Shown piece by piece: positions 26,814 to 36,723 of a stretch of 64,000 bases of DNA. The notes beneath the pieces were generated by a model. That model worked only from the letters and a program-made list of their open reading frames with translations. It did not search any database and was not told the origin of the DNA. The position numbers were made by a program, and so were the translations under genes. The DNA is taken from the NCBI GenBank assembly GCA_013359265.1, contig JABWCD010000014.1, positions 1 to 64,000 of the forward strand, written 5' to 3'. This stretch comes from Candidatus Hydrogenedentota bacterium (GTDB lineage Bacteria; Hydrogenedentota; Hydrogenedentia; Hydrogenedentales; SLHB01). Each line of letters opens with the position of its first letter. Position 1 is the stretch's first letter.

Positions 26814-28249
26814 AGGTCCCCGCCGACGCAAGTTTCCTGGTGCCGGTTGCCATGTTCGGGTGGCCGTTCGCGCTTGTCGCGCTGTTTATGTTGTTGCCCG
26901 CGCGCCGGGCGGTCGTCACCGGGCTAATTGTTGCCTGGCTGTTCCTGCCCGTCGCGGAGTACGAGTTCAAGGGCATCCCCGAGTACAACAAAATGACCGC
27001 GACGTCGATGTCATTGTTTCTGGCGACGCTGCTGTTCGAACCAAATCGGGTCCTGTCATTTCGGCCGAAGTGGATCGATCTGCCGATGGCGGTGCTGTGC
27101 GCATGCCCGCTAATGTCGTCGTTGTCCAACGGCCTTGGGCTGTACGACGGACTGTCTGAGTCCAACGGGCAATTGCTGCGGTGGGGCTTGCCGTATTTCA
27201 TCGGGCGACTGTACTTCACCGACTACGAATCGATGCGTGACTTGGCGTTCGGCATATTCCTTGGCGGTCTCGCGTACCTGCCGTTCTGCTGGTTCGAGAT
27301 GCGAATGAGCCCGCAGCTCCATCGCCTTACCTACGGCTACCATCAACACGGTTTCATGCAGACGATCCGGTACGGTGGATACCGCCCGATGGTGTTCTTG
27401 CAGCACGGCTTGATGGTCGGCATGTGGATGGTCACGGCGACCCTCGCCGGGCTTGCGCTTTGGAAATCGGGTGTCGTGCGGCACATTCGCGGCATCCCGA
27501 TGTGGGCGTTCCTTGCCGTACTTCTCGTTACGACGGTCATGTGCCGAAGCAGCGGCGCGATCGTATTGCTTGCCGTCGGTCTCGGATTGTTCGCAGCGGT
27601 CAAGTACCTGCGTTCGCCGGCGGCGCTGATCGGGCTCGGGGCGGTGTGCGTCTTGTACGTTTTCGCGCGGTCCGCCGGTGTGTGGGACGGCTCGCAGCTC
27701 ACCGAACTGACGCGCACGGTGTTTGGGCCGGAGCGCGCGCAGTCCGTGGAAACGCGCTTCTACAACGAAGAAGCACTGTCGGCGCGCGCCCGCCAACAAC
27801 CGGTGTTTGGTTGGGGCGGTTGGGGCCGTTCGCGCATCTATGACGATAGGGGCAAGGATATTACGATTACCGACAGCCTTTGGATCATCACACTCGGTAC
27901 TAACGGCGCTTTCGGCGTTGCCGCGGTCCTCGCCGCGATCCTGTTGCCGCCGTTACTGCTATTCCGCAAGGTGCCGGTGGCATGGTGGGTGCATCCCGTC
28001 GTCGCGCCCACGGCGTGCATGGCGGTCATTGTCCTTTTGTGGATGGTCGACAATCTGCTGAACAATATGCTCAATCCTGTTTACGTGGTCACGATCGGCG
28101 GCTTGGCGGGAATTCGCCCGCTGTCGCAAACCGACGTTGGAATCGTAAGCATTCGGCGGATCGTCAAAAGGCCATTTACACCACGGCGCAAACGCGGGCG
28201 CGTAGTTCCGCCGCGCCGGCCGCGCGTCCCGGATTCACAAGCGCTCTAA
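26810..28249 (+). CDS. O-antigen ligase/polymerase-like membrane protein
   Basis: 479 residues with ten or more hydrophobic helices, beginning at VPVAMFGWPFALVALFML, and a periplasmic loop before the last helices (about residues 300-370, with RFYNEEALSARARQQPVFGWGG in two parts). This matches the O-antigen ligase/Wzy superfamily, so it most likely polymerises repeat units. The ATG at 26810 overlaps the preceding stop (ATGA). It is the last gene of the locus and ends two bases from the convergent glycosyltransferase gene, with no visible terminator between them. Confidence 0.8.
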   Translation: MKVPADASFLVPVAMFGWPFALVALFMLLPARRAVVTGLIVAWLFLPVAEYEFKGIPEYNKMTATSMSLFLATLLFEPNRVLSFRPKWIDLPMAVLCACPLMSSLSNGLGLYDGLSESNGQLLRWGLPYFIGRLYFTDYESMRDLAFGIFLGGLAYLPFCWFEMRMSPQLHRLTYGYHQHGFMQTIRYGGYRPMVFLQHGLMVGMWMVTATLAGLALWKSGVVRHIRGIPMWAFLAVLLVTTVMCRSSGAIVLLAVGLGLFAAVKYLRSPAALIGLGAVCVLYVFARSAGVWDGSQLTELTRTVFGPERAQSVETRFYNEEALSARARQQPVFGWGGWGRSRIYDDRGKDITITDSLWIITLGTNGAFGVAAVLAAILLPPLLLFRKVPVAWWVHPVVAPTACMAVIVLLWMVDNLLNNMLNPVYVVTIGGLAGIRPLSQTDVGIVSIRRIVKRPFTPRRKRGRVVPPRRPRVPDSQAL

Positions 28250-28251
28250 GT

Positions 28252-29487
28252 TCACGGCAAGTGTTTTTTGATTAGCGCGCTCCGTTCTTCAAAGACGGCA
28301 TCGTCGTTGAAGCGCGCTCCGTTTGTCCCTGCCGCGCGAATCATCTCGGACAGCGCGTGGCGGTCTTTTTCCAACCGCGCCAATTCCTCGCCCAATTTTT
28401 TCCAGTCGTACAAGGGCACAAGCGATCCGCCGCCGTATCCGTCCAGCAGATCGCGCGCGAACGCATTTTCGTATCCGACGATGGGTGTGCCTGACAGCAG
28501 CGATTCGAGGAGGCACCGCGGCGACTCGGGAGTCACGTGCGCAAACGGCATCACATGCGAGTTTCGAATCGTGTTCAGCACACGTTCGCGATCGGACACA
28601 AAGCCGGGCAACGATAGGCAATCGTTTAGCCCAAGTTCGCTAGCCAGCGCCCGGACGTCCTCCAACTGGGGTCCATCCCCTATCCATGCGCCTTCAATCT
28701 TCGCCCCGAGTGCGCGCGCGTGCCCGACCGCGCGCACCCAATCCAGCGGCGCCTTGATCGTTACCATGCGCCCGGGGTAGCAAACGCGCAGCGACGGCGC
28801 GCGCTCGGCTTCGCGCGCCTTGGCTTCGCAATCGTCCGCGGTAATGCAATCCTCCGGCTTGGTGTGAACGTCATGGATGTTATGGCTGTTCGCGCAATAA
28901 GGGCTGTAGTACGTATAAGTATCAAACCCGTGCCACAGTCCAAGCGCGCACCGCCGCGCGAGATGGATGTGGAGCCGGTCCATCAGCGGCGCCTCGATCG
29001 TTGCTTTGATGCGGCGCAAAAGGCCTTGTCCTGCCGCTGATCGCAAATGCCTGACGTGATTGACGATGTCAAAATGCAGCGCGTACGCGCGCTTTAGCTT
29101 TATCGCTTCAAGCGCGGCCACCGACGCCCAATCGCCCAGAAGCCCCCACGGCGCGAACTGGAGATAGCGGCAGCGTGCGATGTGCCCCTGCAACAATTTA
29201 CGCGTAGGACCATACGCGCGCGCGAACTCGCCCACGCCGTAGGCCCACGGTAACGGCACAAACTGGACACGGTCCGGGCACGGTATTTCCCGCACGTCCT
29301 TCCAGACAATTGAGGCGTCCGCCGCCAGCAGACGGTCCGGTATGACAGGGCATGCAACGACGAGGGAGGAAAAGCCGTCGGCCCATTTCGCAATTCCGTT
29401 GCACGCCTGCGCCTCGAACAGCAACGCGTCACCGTGCCGCCGGTACGGAACCGGCAACACCAGCAGCATGCTTGTATCGTTGTTCAC
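28252..29487 (-). CDS. Family 4-like glycosyltransferase
   Basis: 411 residues. The C-terminal half is a GT-B donor domain: VCYPGRMVTIKAPLDWVRA, then GAWIGDGPQLEDVRALA, then ESPRCLLESLLSGTPIVGYE. The N-terminal half is divergent and rich in Trp and His. The GTG at 29487 is preferred because it overlaps the TGA of the upstream CorC-like gene (GTGA); an ATG at 29469 is the alternative. It faces the exopolysaccharide cluster and may contribute to the same polymer, but is transcribed with the CorC-like gene. Confidence 0.8.
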   Translation of the reverse strand: MNNDTSMLLVLPVPYRRHGDALLFEAQACNGIAKWADGFSSLVVACPVIPDRLLAADASIVWKDVREIPCPDRVQFVPLPWAYGVGEFARAYGPTRKLLQGHIARCRYLQFAPWGLLGDWASVAALEAIKLKRAYALHFDIVNHVRHLRSAAGQGLLRRIKATIEAPLMDRLHIHLARRCALGLWHGFDTYTYYSPYCANSHNIHDVHTKPEDCITADDCEAKAREAERAPSLRVCYPGRMVTIKAPLDWVRAVGHARALGAKIEGAWIGDGPQLEDVRALASELGLNDCLSLPGFVSDRERVLNTIRNSHVMPFAHVTPESPRCLLESLLSGTPIVGYENAFARDLLDGYGGGSLVPLYDWKKLGEELARLEKDRHALSEMIRAAGTNGARFNDDAVFEERSALIKKHLP

Positions 29488-30731
29488 GGACGCGCCGCCA
29501 CTGGACGCGGTTTGGACACGGACACTTCGAAAATCTTCCCGCGCCGCGTGCGCCGGATTAGAAACTCGTATCCGGCTTCCTGGTGTACCTCGTTTACCCT
29601 CGGGAGCCGCTTCATACGGTCGATGAGCCAGGCGGACGTGCTGCCGCGCGCGTTTTCGAGCGTCACGCCCAGTACGTCGTCCAATTTGGAGGCGGGAAAT
29701 CCCCCGCCGACCATCCACGTTCCCCCGCTGAGGGCATGGCACATGCGCGGCAAGCGGTCAAATTCGTCCTCGAGTTCGCCGACCAATTCCTCGACAAGGT
29801 CTTCCATCGTGACAAGGCCCAGCGTCTTGTCGTTATCGTCCCGCACGATCGCCATGTGCACATGCTGCTCGACAAACATACGAAGCAGTTCGGCGGCCGA
29901 TTCGTCCTGATGGACGAAATGGACGGGACGAATAATCCCGCGCAAGCTTGGGTCGGAGGGGTTTGTCCGCGCGCGGTATACCAGTTCCTTGAAGTTGATG
30001 TACCCGAGTACGCGGTCATGGTCGCCCTCGTCGCAGATGGGAAAGCGCGTGTGCGGGTCCCAATGCGCCGTGAGCACGGCGTCGGTCATCGTCTGCGCGG
30101 TTGACAAAAATGTGATCTGATCGTGGGGGATCATCACGCTGTCGACTTTGGTGAGCGACATTTTCGTCGCGTTTTTTATGATGGATTCCTCGTATTCGCC
30201 GATGAGGTTGGACAGGCGCGCCATGCCCGCAAGCGCGGCAATTTCGTCCACCGTTCCCCCCGAATGGTCCTTCCTTTGGCGTCCCTCAAAGGGCCTGTTA
30301 ATGAGATTGATCACGGCGATAAACGGCGCGGAGGCCCTCACCACGGCGTAGAGCGGTATGCCGACAATCGGCGCGAGGAGGGCGTTGTACCGTACGCCGA
30401 GGGTCTTCGGCAGGATTTCGGTGAATTGCAGGATGAGAATGGAGAAGACGATAGAGAACGTCGCAAGCCATTCCTTTCCATACAGGCTTTCGAACTGAGC
30501 GCCCGCCACCGCCGCACCAATTGTGTGCGAAAAGGTATTCAGCACCAGAATGACGGCGATGGGACGCTTGATCTCGGATTTAAGCTTTTGCCACGTGTGC
30601 ATCACGGTCGGGTGGGACTCCCCAAACCGCGCCACCTGCGTCGGGGTTAGGCTGAGCAGCGTCGCTTCGAGCAGCGAGCAGAGGGCCGAAATCACCAGCG
30701 CCGCGGACATCGCAACGATCAGGACAATCAT
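29484..30731 (-). CDS. CNNM/CorC-HlyC family membrane protein with CBS domains
   Basis: 415 residues. It has a DUF21/CNNM membrane domain of three to four helices (residues 1-140, starting VLIVAMSAALVISALCSLLEATLLS), two CBS domains (SVMIPHDQITFLSTAQTM and GLVTMEDLVEELVGEL), and a CorC_HlyC C-terminal domain (LPRVNEVHQEAGYEFLIRRTRRG, in parts). The family is linked to Mg2+/Co2+ efflux or homeostasis; the older name 'hemolysin' is not a function. The ATG at 30731 has an AAGGGGA site. It is translationally coupled to the next glycosyltransferase gene. Confidence 0.9.
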   Translation of the reverse strand: MIVLIVAMSAALVISALCSLLEATLLSLTPTQVARFGESHPTVMHTWQKLKSEIKRPIAVILVLNTFSHTIGAAVAGAQFESLYGKEWLATFSIVFSILILQFTEILPKTLGVRYNALLAPIVGIPLYAVVRASAPFIAVINLINRPFEGRQRKDHSGGTVDEIAALAGMARLSNLIGEYEESIIKNATKMSLTKVDSVMIPHDQITFLSTAQTMTDAVLTAHWDPHTRFPICDEGDHDRVLGYINFKELVYRARTNPSDPSLRGIIRPVHFVHQDESAAELLRMFVEQHVHMAIVRDDNDKTLGLVTMEDLVEELVGELEDEFDRLPRMCHALSGGTWMVGGGFPASKLDDVLGVTLENARGSTSAWLIDRMKRLPRVNEVHQEAGYEFLIRRTRRGKIFEVSVSKPRPVAARP

Positions 30732-31081
30732 CGTGTTCCCCTTGGTGCGCCCGCGTACCGCCCACGGGCCGACAAGACCATTCAATCGAGGCTACTTTAC
30801 TGACAAACGCCTCGACATGCACGATCCGCCCGTTTCCGGCAGTCACGGACAGGCAGAACCTGGTCCGCAGGGAACCACACCTACTACATAGCCCACCGTG
30901 TTGCATTCTCCTTCGCCTGAAGCTTCGGAGGTCGGGTTCTTCCCAGGCTCTCGCGGGCTTCGGAGGACAAGCTGCGGGTGGGGGAAGCGAAATAGCGAGA
31001 AGCAACGCGGCCAGGAAGTTGGGGGGCAAGACGGTTACCTGCGAGGGCCGCGGACGGAGACAGGGGGGTGCGCGGAGAGCA

Positions 31082-31352
31082 TTTTGACGATACAAGGGGG
31101 GCGACGGACGGTGGTCGTCGTAAGTGCATATTTCATAACGACGCAGCCAATTCAGCACGGTTGCCAGGGGTGCCGTCCTGGTAATTTGACGAAACAAGGG
31201 GGCAGCCGGGCCATGATCGTCGTAAGTACCGATTGCATAATGACGTTTCCGACTGAGTACCCCTACCAGGGGGTGGGGGTGAGATCTTCTTTTTTGACGA
31301 TACAAGGGGGTGTCGTCGAGTCTTAATCCGTGCAAGTGCTGGTTTCATGATC
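31082..31352. repeat. Three degenerate copies of a TTGACGATACAAGGGGG element, ~105-base period
   Basis: TTGACGATACAAGGGGG (once as TTGACGAAACAAGGGGG) begins at 31084, 31186 and 31294. Each copy is followed after ~15 bases by a GTCGTAAGTGC-like block and a TTTCATAATGACG-like block. It lies in a 950-base gene-free stretch (30732-31679) with no credible ORF. The stretch also holds, near 31480-31536, a decayed piece of the unit found at 34461-35827. Confidence 0.65.
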
Positions 31353-31679
31353 ACCTCTGGGTTGATGCCACCGCGGGCGCCGTCTGTCGGTGACTACTTG
31401 GTCAGGGCCTGATCGGGTTGCCCGCAACTCCAGAGAATCGGTGAGCCATGCAGGCGTGGCTGCGACTGGCGGAGGATGCGCGGAAGACCCTGGCCGTCCA
31501 TTTCTTGGCCTACGCTGTTGCACTTACTCCAATCGCGCGGAGTCAATGCCAGATCGGTGGACTTCGGACTGACACTTGGCGTCGACCAGCGCCGGACACG
31601 AAGGTGCTTCTATCCGTATCGACAAAGATGCGGCGGAATCTCGGATGACCCTCGATCCCTTCGGGCGGGGAACATTGGC

Positions 31680-32099
31680 CTAAGAACGAGTGGCGAACAC
31701 ACGGGCAGCGCGATTAGCCGTCGCGCCGTCACCGTATGGCTGAAGCTCCCACGCCACAGGTTGGCAGGTACGGTAGGCGTCCGATTCGTTGTCCCTATTC
31801 AAGCCGTGTCCGTCTTCTCGCAACGTCAACAGCCCGCCGCGCGCTTCAATGCGGCGTCTGAGGTCCGAGAACTTCCTGACGAAACCGTACGACACGTCGT
31901 CGATGGCCTGCCAGTCCACAATGATCGTTGCACGGGGAAACAGGAAGGAGCAGCCTTCGAGTTCGGCGAGTACCCAGTCGATTGTATTAGGGTCATTCAA
32001 GCTTGCAGGGAGCAAAATGGCGTGAATTCTCAGTTTCGTTTTGGAGTATGCGTTCGGTTCGTCGTTGAAGACGAACCTTATTAGCGCGTTGTTTTCCAT
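31680..32099 (-). CDS. STAS-like protein (anti-sigma-factor-antagonist fold), uncertain
   Basis: 139 residues. A central block resembles a STAS domain: hydrophobic strand TIIVDWQAIDDVSYGF, then helix VRKFSDLRRRIEARGGLLTL. The phospho-acceptor Ser expected in anti-anti-sigma proteins could be the Ser of DDVSYGF. The ATG at 32099 follows an AGAGGA site; a longer in-frame start at 32198 lacks one. No partner kinase or anti-sigma gene is nearby. The call rests on pattern alone. Confidence 0.5.
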   Translation of the reverse strand: MENNALIRFVFNDEPNAYSKTKLRIHAILLPASLNDPNTIDWVLAELEGCSFLFPRATIIVDWQAIDDVSYGFVRKFSDLRRRIEARGGLLTLREDGHGLNRDNESDAYRTCQPVAWELQPYGDGATANRAARVFATRS

Positions 32100-32511
32100 G
32101 ACACACCATCCTCTCAGCGGTGACTCTTGCCGCCGGCAATGGGGCAAGCGTCCAACTGTAATCGGCGCGCTGAGCCGCGTATTCAAAATGTGCATCATTC
32201 ATTGAGCACTTCTCGTGCCGAATACTTGCGGAGCGGCGTAACTTCACACCGGACAACGCGATGGGTTACGGAGTACAGGCTCGCGACCGGACGAAGTGAT
32301 CAGAGACTGAGCGGTCGCATGACCAGACTCTGCGCATCAAGGGCCGCTTGGTGTAGGAGTGGTGACTCGGTTTGCCCAGACGCACCAGAACATTACGACG
32401 TTTCGCCGTGAAGGCATGGTTATTGCGTCCTCTGGTGGAAGTTACGAGTTGAAAGGCGCCTCGCTGCGCGGGTTGTGCGTGGCGTGGTACGAATGGAAAG
32501 GGAGTGATGCA

Positions 32512-32928
32512 ATGTCAGGGGGAATGTCGAAGACGTATTGGGCGCTTATGGGGGCCTCGGCCGTTGCGGCGATTGCAGTCGCCAGCGCACTCCAGTTCAG
32601 GGGGGCCGAGGGAGTGACGGGGCAGTCGCGCATGGGCGGAGCGGTTGGTCCCTCGCCGTACGCTTCGTCTGCCGAACCCGGTGTGGGATACGACAGCGCG
32701 GGACACTGTGAATCGGAGACCCCGGCGTTGGCATCGATCCTTGCAACCCAGGCTTTGGGATGTTGCCAGGGACAGAAAACGGGGCCGCGTTGTCCGATGA
32801 GCGCGAAAGGCGACGTGTCGCAGGCGAAGCCGGCGTTGGGGCATTGTGAGTCACATCCGGCGGAGGAGATAGGTTCGGGGGCAAGCGGTGACCAATGCGA
32901 TTCGACAACGCCGGAACACCACCATTAG
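32512..32928 (+). CDS. Small membrane-anchored or secreted Cys/His-rich hypothetical protein
   Basis: 138 residues, no recognised family. An N-terminal hydrophobic helix (TYWALMGASAVAAIAVASAL) is followed by a low-complexity exported part. That part has paired Cys (ALGCCQGQ, GPRCPM), two GHCES motifs and a terminal HHH, which suggests metal binding but does not prove it. The ATG at 32512 follows AAAGGGAG. The stretch 32100-32511 between this gene and the divergent STAS-like gene, and the ~300 bases after it, show nothing recognisable. Confidence 0.6.
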   Translation: MSGGMSKTYWALMGASAVAAIAVASALQFRGAEGVTGQSRMGGAVGPSPYASSAEPGVGYDSAGHCESETPALASILATQALGCCQGQKTGPRCPMSAKGDVSQAKPALGHCESHPAEEIGSGASGDQCDSTTPEHHH

Positions 32929-33233
32929 CGATCACAGAGCGGTGGACGGCGAGCGTGGCAAGGCGTACGAACAGCGGTATGGCGGAATAGCCCCAGCCAT
33001 GCTGTTCCAGTCCAATCGGCCGAATTGTTGAAACTCACCTGAAAACCCAAGTGCAGATGCTCTTCGTTTCCCGACCCCCGCATGCCCCCAAGGCGCTACA
33101 CTTCCCTTCACAGCCTACTATTGCGGAATTTGCGGTCATTGACAGCGCAAGAAAACTATGAGAGACTGCTCTCCACGAGGGACTATCCCTCCTGCAAGGC
33201 AATCACGCGGGTTTTGGCAAAGGGGTCGAAGAG

Positions 33234-34328
33234 ATGGGATATCAGGGAAAACTCCATTCCGTAATGCTGGCGGCAGTCGTTTTCGTACTGGCGACAATGA
33301 ACCCGTACGCCGCGGCGGACGGCGGCGCCGCGCACCAAGCCGAACAGCCGCGTCCCATTGCACTCGGTACCAGCGGCGGCAACATCAACGACCGCAGTTC
33401 GCTCTATTGTTGCAGCGGCACCCTAGGCTCGCTCGTGGAAGACAGCGTCGGCAACCAATACATCCTCAGCAACAACCACGTGCTTGCGCGCGTGAACAAG
33501 GCGGCCCTCGGTGAGGACATCAACCAGCCCGGCCAAATCGATCAAAGCTGCGGGCAAACCGGCATTGTCGCGGACCTGAGCGCGTTCGCGACTATCCAAT
33601 TTAAGAAGGGGCGCACCGTTCCGCTCAACCAGGTCGACGCTGCGATCGCAAGCGTGCGTGACGGCGCCGTCGCGTTGGACGGATCGATCATCGATATTGG
33701 CCCTGTGAGTTCGCAGACCGTGTCCGCGTTTGTCGGGCAGGCCGTCCAGAAAAGTGGGCGTACCACCGGCTGGACAAGCGGAAGCGTCGCTGCGATCAAT
33801 GTCACCGTTGACGTCGGTTACTCGAAAGAATGCGGCGGCGCGTCAAACCAGATTGCGCGGTTTTCCAATCAGATTCGTGTCACGCCCGGCGCATTTAGCG
33901 CCGGCGGCGACTCTGGCTCGCTCATCGTCGAGAACGGATCCGTCAGCCCCGTGGACGGATTGCCCCGCGCGGTCGGCCTCCTGTTCGCCGGCAGTTCAAC
34001 GTCGACGATTGGGAACCCCATCGGCGCCGTCCTCAGCCGCCTGAGCGTCAGCATGGCCGGCGGTACTTCGGCGAAGAGTGACGACGCGTCCACTTCCGCG
34101 AACGCGAAAGCAATCGGCCGAGCCAGCGCTGCACTCGCCCGCAACTCCGCGGCGCTCTTCGCCAAGTCCGGCGTCGTCGGACACGGCATCGGCCTTTCCG
34201 CCTCTGGCAAACCGGTCATCGAAGTCTACGTGACCGATGATACGGCAAAATCCCAACCCGGCCTCCCAAAACGCCTCGACAATACCCCAGTCCACGTCAT
34301 TGTTACAGGGCCGTTCGAAGCGTTTTGA
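33234..34328 (+). CDS. Secreted trypsin-fold serine protease
   Basis: 364 residues. A signal peptide (VMLAAVVFVLATMNPYAAA) is followed by a chymotrypsin-fold domain. The likely triad is His in LSNNHVLA, Asp in NQVDAAIA and Ser in AGGDSGSLIV; GRTTGWTSG is a further family mark. The last ~80 residues are Ala/Ser-rich plus a small folded tail. Substrates are unknown. It has no operon partner and is followed by a long repeat region. Confidence 0.85.
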   Translation: MGYQGKLHSVMLAAVVFVLATMNPYAAADGGAAHQAEQPRPIALGTSGGNINDRSSLYCCSGTLGSLVEDSVGNQYILSNNHVLARVNKAALGEDINQPGQIDQSCGQTGIVADLSAFATIQFKKGRTVPLNQVDAAIASVRDGAVALDGSIIDIGPVSSQTVSAFVGQAVQKSGRTTGWTSGSVAAINVTVDVGYSKECGGASNQIARFSNQIRVTPGAFSAGGDSGSLIVENGSVSPVDGLPRAVGLLFAGSSTSTIGNPIGAVLSRLSVSMAGGTSAKSDDASTSANAKAIGRASAALARNSAALFAKSGVVGHGIGLSASGKPVIEVYVTDDTAKSQPGLPKRLDNTPVHVIVTGPFEAF

Positions 34329-34460
34329 CAGGCTATTGCTGAAAACCTACTCTACGCGACTTACCGGCAGCTCAGTACGGTGCGGCTAAGTACCGGACCA
34401 ACTTCGAATGCACCGTGTGCTGCATCGTGCTGCTTCGGACAGACGCCCTTTTGGCTCGGG

Positions 34461-34875
34461 CGGCCAGCCGCATACCCACGGACTCAATGTTTCATGTGCA
34501 GTTGACTACGCCCAGGCTGTGGAAGAGTGGGGAACGCGGCCGTCTATTTTGGGGCCTACCCTGTTGCACGTATCCCAATCGCGTGTGCAGGCAAATCTAG
34601 ACTGCTCTGTCGCAGTTCAAGGATTTGCGTGGCTGCCGGATCGGACACGACTTGGTCTCGAAGTCGAATTCTCGATTACGATTACGAGCACGATTACGCG
34701 CACGAGCACGAGAAGACGGCTGTACGCGCTTATTCGAAGCGTAGTTGATTGTGCGTTACGCGATTAATGCAATTGCGCTAGACGATTTACTGTCGGCGTG
34801 AGGCGGAAGGTCCTTCGTGTCGTCTTTCGGACCCCAGACTGCGTAAAATAACAGGTGGCTGTCCCTAGTTATTCT
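34461..34875. repeat. ~410-base intergenic repeat, copy A
   Basis: The block runs from GACTACGCCCAGGCTGTGG through CCTGTTGCACGTATCCCAAT and an ATTACG/GAGCACG hexamer tract (34672-34712). It then passes GCTAGACGATTTACTGTC to a GTAAAATAACAGGTGGCTG end. Copy C (35416-35827) matches along its whole length. It is noncoding: all frames are broken or differ between copies. Confidence 0.75.
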
Positions 34876-34926
34876 AGTTATTCCGTGCGACATATGGTGC
34901 GGTGGTGGGAAGGCGCCGCTTTGGCT

Positions 34927-35396
34927 CGCGCGGCCACTCATAGTCCCACAGACTCGACGATTCTTGTGCAATGGACTACGCTCAGGCTGTGGAAGAGTGT
35001 AGAACACGGCCGTCTATTTTTGGGCCTACCCTGTTGCACGTATCCCAATCGCGTGTGCAGGCAAATCTAAACTGCTCTGTCGCAATTCACGAATCTGCGT
35101 GGCTACGAGAACGGACATGACTCGGTCTCGAAGCCAAATACTCGATTACGATTACGAGCTCTCGTGAAGAAAGTTCCCCCTGAGATTATGAAAACTTGCG
35201 CGGTGCGCTTTCAGCGCGCGGTGATAGGGGAGTGGACATTTTCCAGGGGCGATGCCCCTGGCTAGGGTTGCGTTGCGCCTTTCGCGCGCGAGACGAATTG
35301 TGCATTTTCGGAGTAGCACGATTACGCGCACGACAAATGGCGCGAATTTCAAACCCGCAACAGTAGGCTCTGTAAAATAACAGGTGACTGTCCCCA
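34927..35396. repeat. Intergenic repeat, copy B, interrupted
   Basis: The first ~235 bases (34927-35163) match copies A and C. The second half is replaced by unrelated sequence (35164-35365) containing a perfect CCAGGGGC-GAT-GCCCCTGG hairpin. The copy then ends with the same GTAAAATAACAGGTGACTG tail. The reverse complement of that tail contains GGGGACAGTCACC, a core often seen in REP-like mobile repeats; that link is from memory, not a search. Confidence 0.65.
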
Positions 35397-35415
35397 TTTA
35401 AGTCCCATTTAAGTC

Positions 35416-35827
35416 CGGCCACTCACAGTCCCACAGACTCGACGATACATGTGCAATGGACTACGCCCAGGCTGTGGAATAGTGGAGAAGGCGGCCGTCT
35501 ATCTCTTGGTTTAGTCTGTTGCGCTTATCCCAGTCGCGTGTGCAGGCAAAATTGAAGTGCTCTATCGCGATTCAGAATTCTGCGTGGCTGCCGGATCGGA
35601 CACGTCTCGGTCTTGAAGCCAAATACTCGATTACGATTACGATTACGCGCACGAGCACGAGAAGACGGCTGCACGCGCTAGTTTGCTGAGTCGTGGATTG
35701 TGCGCCTACGTGATAAATGCATTTGCGCTAGACGATTTACTGTCGTTACGACGCGAAAGGTCTAACGTATCAACTTCGTGACTCCAGGCTGCGTAAAATA
35801 ACAGGTGACTGTCCCCATTTAAGTCCG
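35416..35827. repeat. ~410-base intergenic repeat, copy C
   Basis: Full-length partner of copy A, with a hexamer tract at 35627-35662 and a final GTAAAATAACAGGTGACTG. Together the three copies fill most of the 1.6-kb gene-free stretch 34329-35966. No transposase gene lies in the window. Confidence 0.75.
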
Positions 35828-35931
35828 GCGTGGAAGCCGGGCGCTACAGGAAGGCACATGGCAAAGTGGCATGAACCACCGGCGCGGTTCGTGATCGCGT
35901 TCCCCAATGCTCACTTTGTGTCTCAAAGTAC

Positions 35932-35960
35932 TTGACATTTGACGCGAAAGGGATTATTCT
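35932..35960 (+). promoter_or_regulatory. Sigma-70-type promoter abutting the next start codon
   Basis: TTGACA (35932-35937), a 17-base spacer and TATTCT (35955-35960). The ATG at 35967 sits where transcription should start and no ribosome site precedes it, so the mRNA may be leaderless. Confidence 0.6.
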
Positions 35961-35966
35961 CGGGCC

Positions 35967-36581
35967 ATGTCATCTCCGCATAAAGCGCCGCTCCCTGGCG
36001 ACGAGCCGGTAAACTTGCATGTTCTCGCGATGGACAACCTCAGGTTCATCCGCGAGACCATGGAGCGCTCGACCTCGTTTACGGCCGTGCCTGGATGGGG
36101 GACCGTGGGGATGGGGGTCGTCGCCTTTGTCGGCACGGCCGCGGCCCGCATGATGCCCACGCCGGAGTACTGGCTGCTGACGTGGATGGCGACGGCGTCC
36201 GCGGCGTTGTCCTGCGGGCTTGGCGCGATGCTCACCAAGGCGCGGCACGTCAACGAGTCCGTGCTGGACAGTCCAGGCCGGCGTTTCACATTGGGGCTTA
36301 TTCCGACGTTGGTCGCCGGGGTTGCGCTCACGGCGGTCTTTTATACGAACGGCAGCTACAGCCTGATGCCCGGCACGTGGCTGGTGCTGTACGGCGCGGG
36401 CGTGGTCACCGCGGGCGCGTATTCGGTGCGCACGGTGCCTGTCATGGGCGCGTGCTTCATGGCGCTGGGCATCGTTGCGTTCCTGTCGCCGGTGGCATGG
36501 GGCGACTGGTTCATGGCCGCGGGGTTTGGCGGTCTGCAGATCGTTTTCGGGGCCATCATTGCGAGGAAACACGGTGGCTAA
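35967..36581 (+). CDS. Hypothetical membrane protein
   Basis: 204 residues. The N-terminal ~30 residues are soluble ([21 protein letters not shown]). About six hydrophobic helices follow, including [17 protein letters not shown] and [18 protein letters not shown]. No domain name can be given. It is followed 190 bases later by a winged-helix regulator in the same direction, a pairing that suggests a functional unit. Transcription probably starts at the ATG itself. Confidence 0.7.
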   Translation: MSSPHKAPLPGDEPVNLHVLAMDNLRFIRETMERSTSFTAVPGWGTVGMGVVAFVGTAAARMMPTPEYWLLTWMATASAALSCGLGAMLTKARHVNESVLDSPGRRFTLGLIPTLVAGVALTAVFYTNGSYSLMPGTWLVLYGAGVVTAGAYSVRTVPVMGACFMALGIVAFLSPVAWGDWFMAAGFGGLQIVFGAIIARKHGG

Positions 36582-36723
36582 CCCGGATTTTTCGCGCGCA
36601 CGGAACGGGAGTTAGGCAAAGTGATGACCACAAACCGTTTACATCGATTCGATTTGAAGCTCATAGGAGCATACTGTGCGCGTGAAAAATCCTCATCGCG
36701 AAAGGTTGAAGGTTTTCTCGTGA

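Noticed and set aside
30123-30650. 175-codon plus-strand frame opposite the CorC-like gene
   Set aside because: Antisense shadow of a conserved gene with no signal or family pattern.
34461-35827. CRISPR array
   Set aside because: Units are ~410 bases, only three in number, one is interrupted, and there are no short direct repeats with unique spacers or cas genes.
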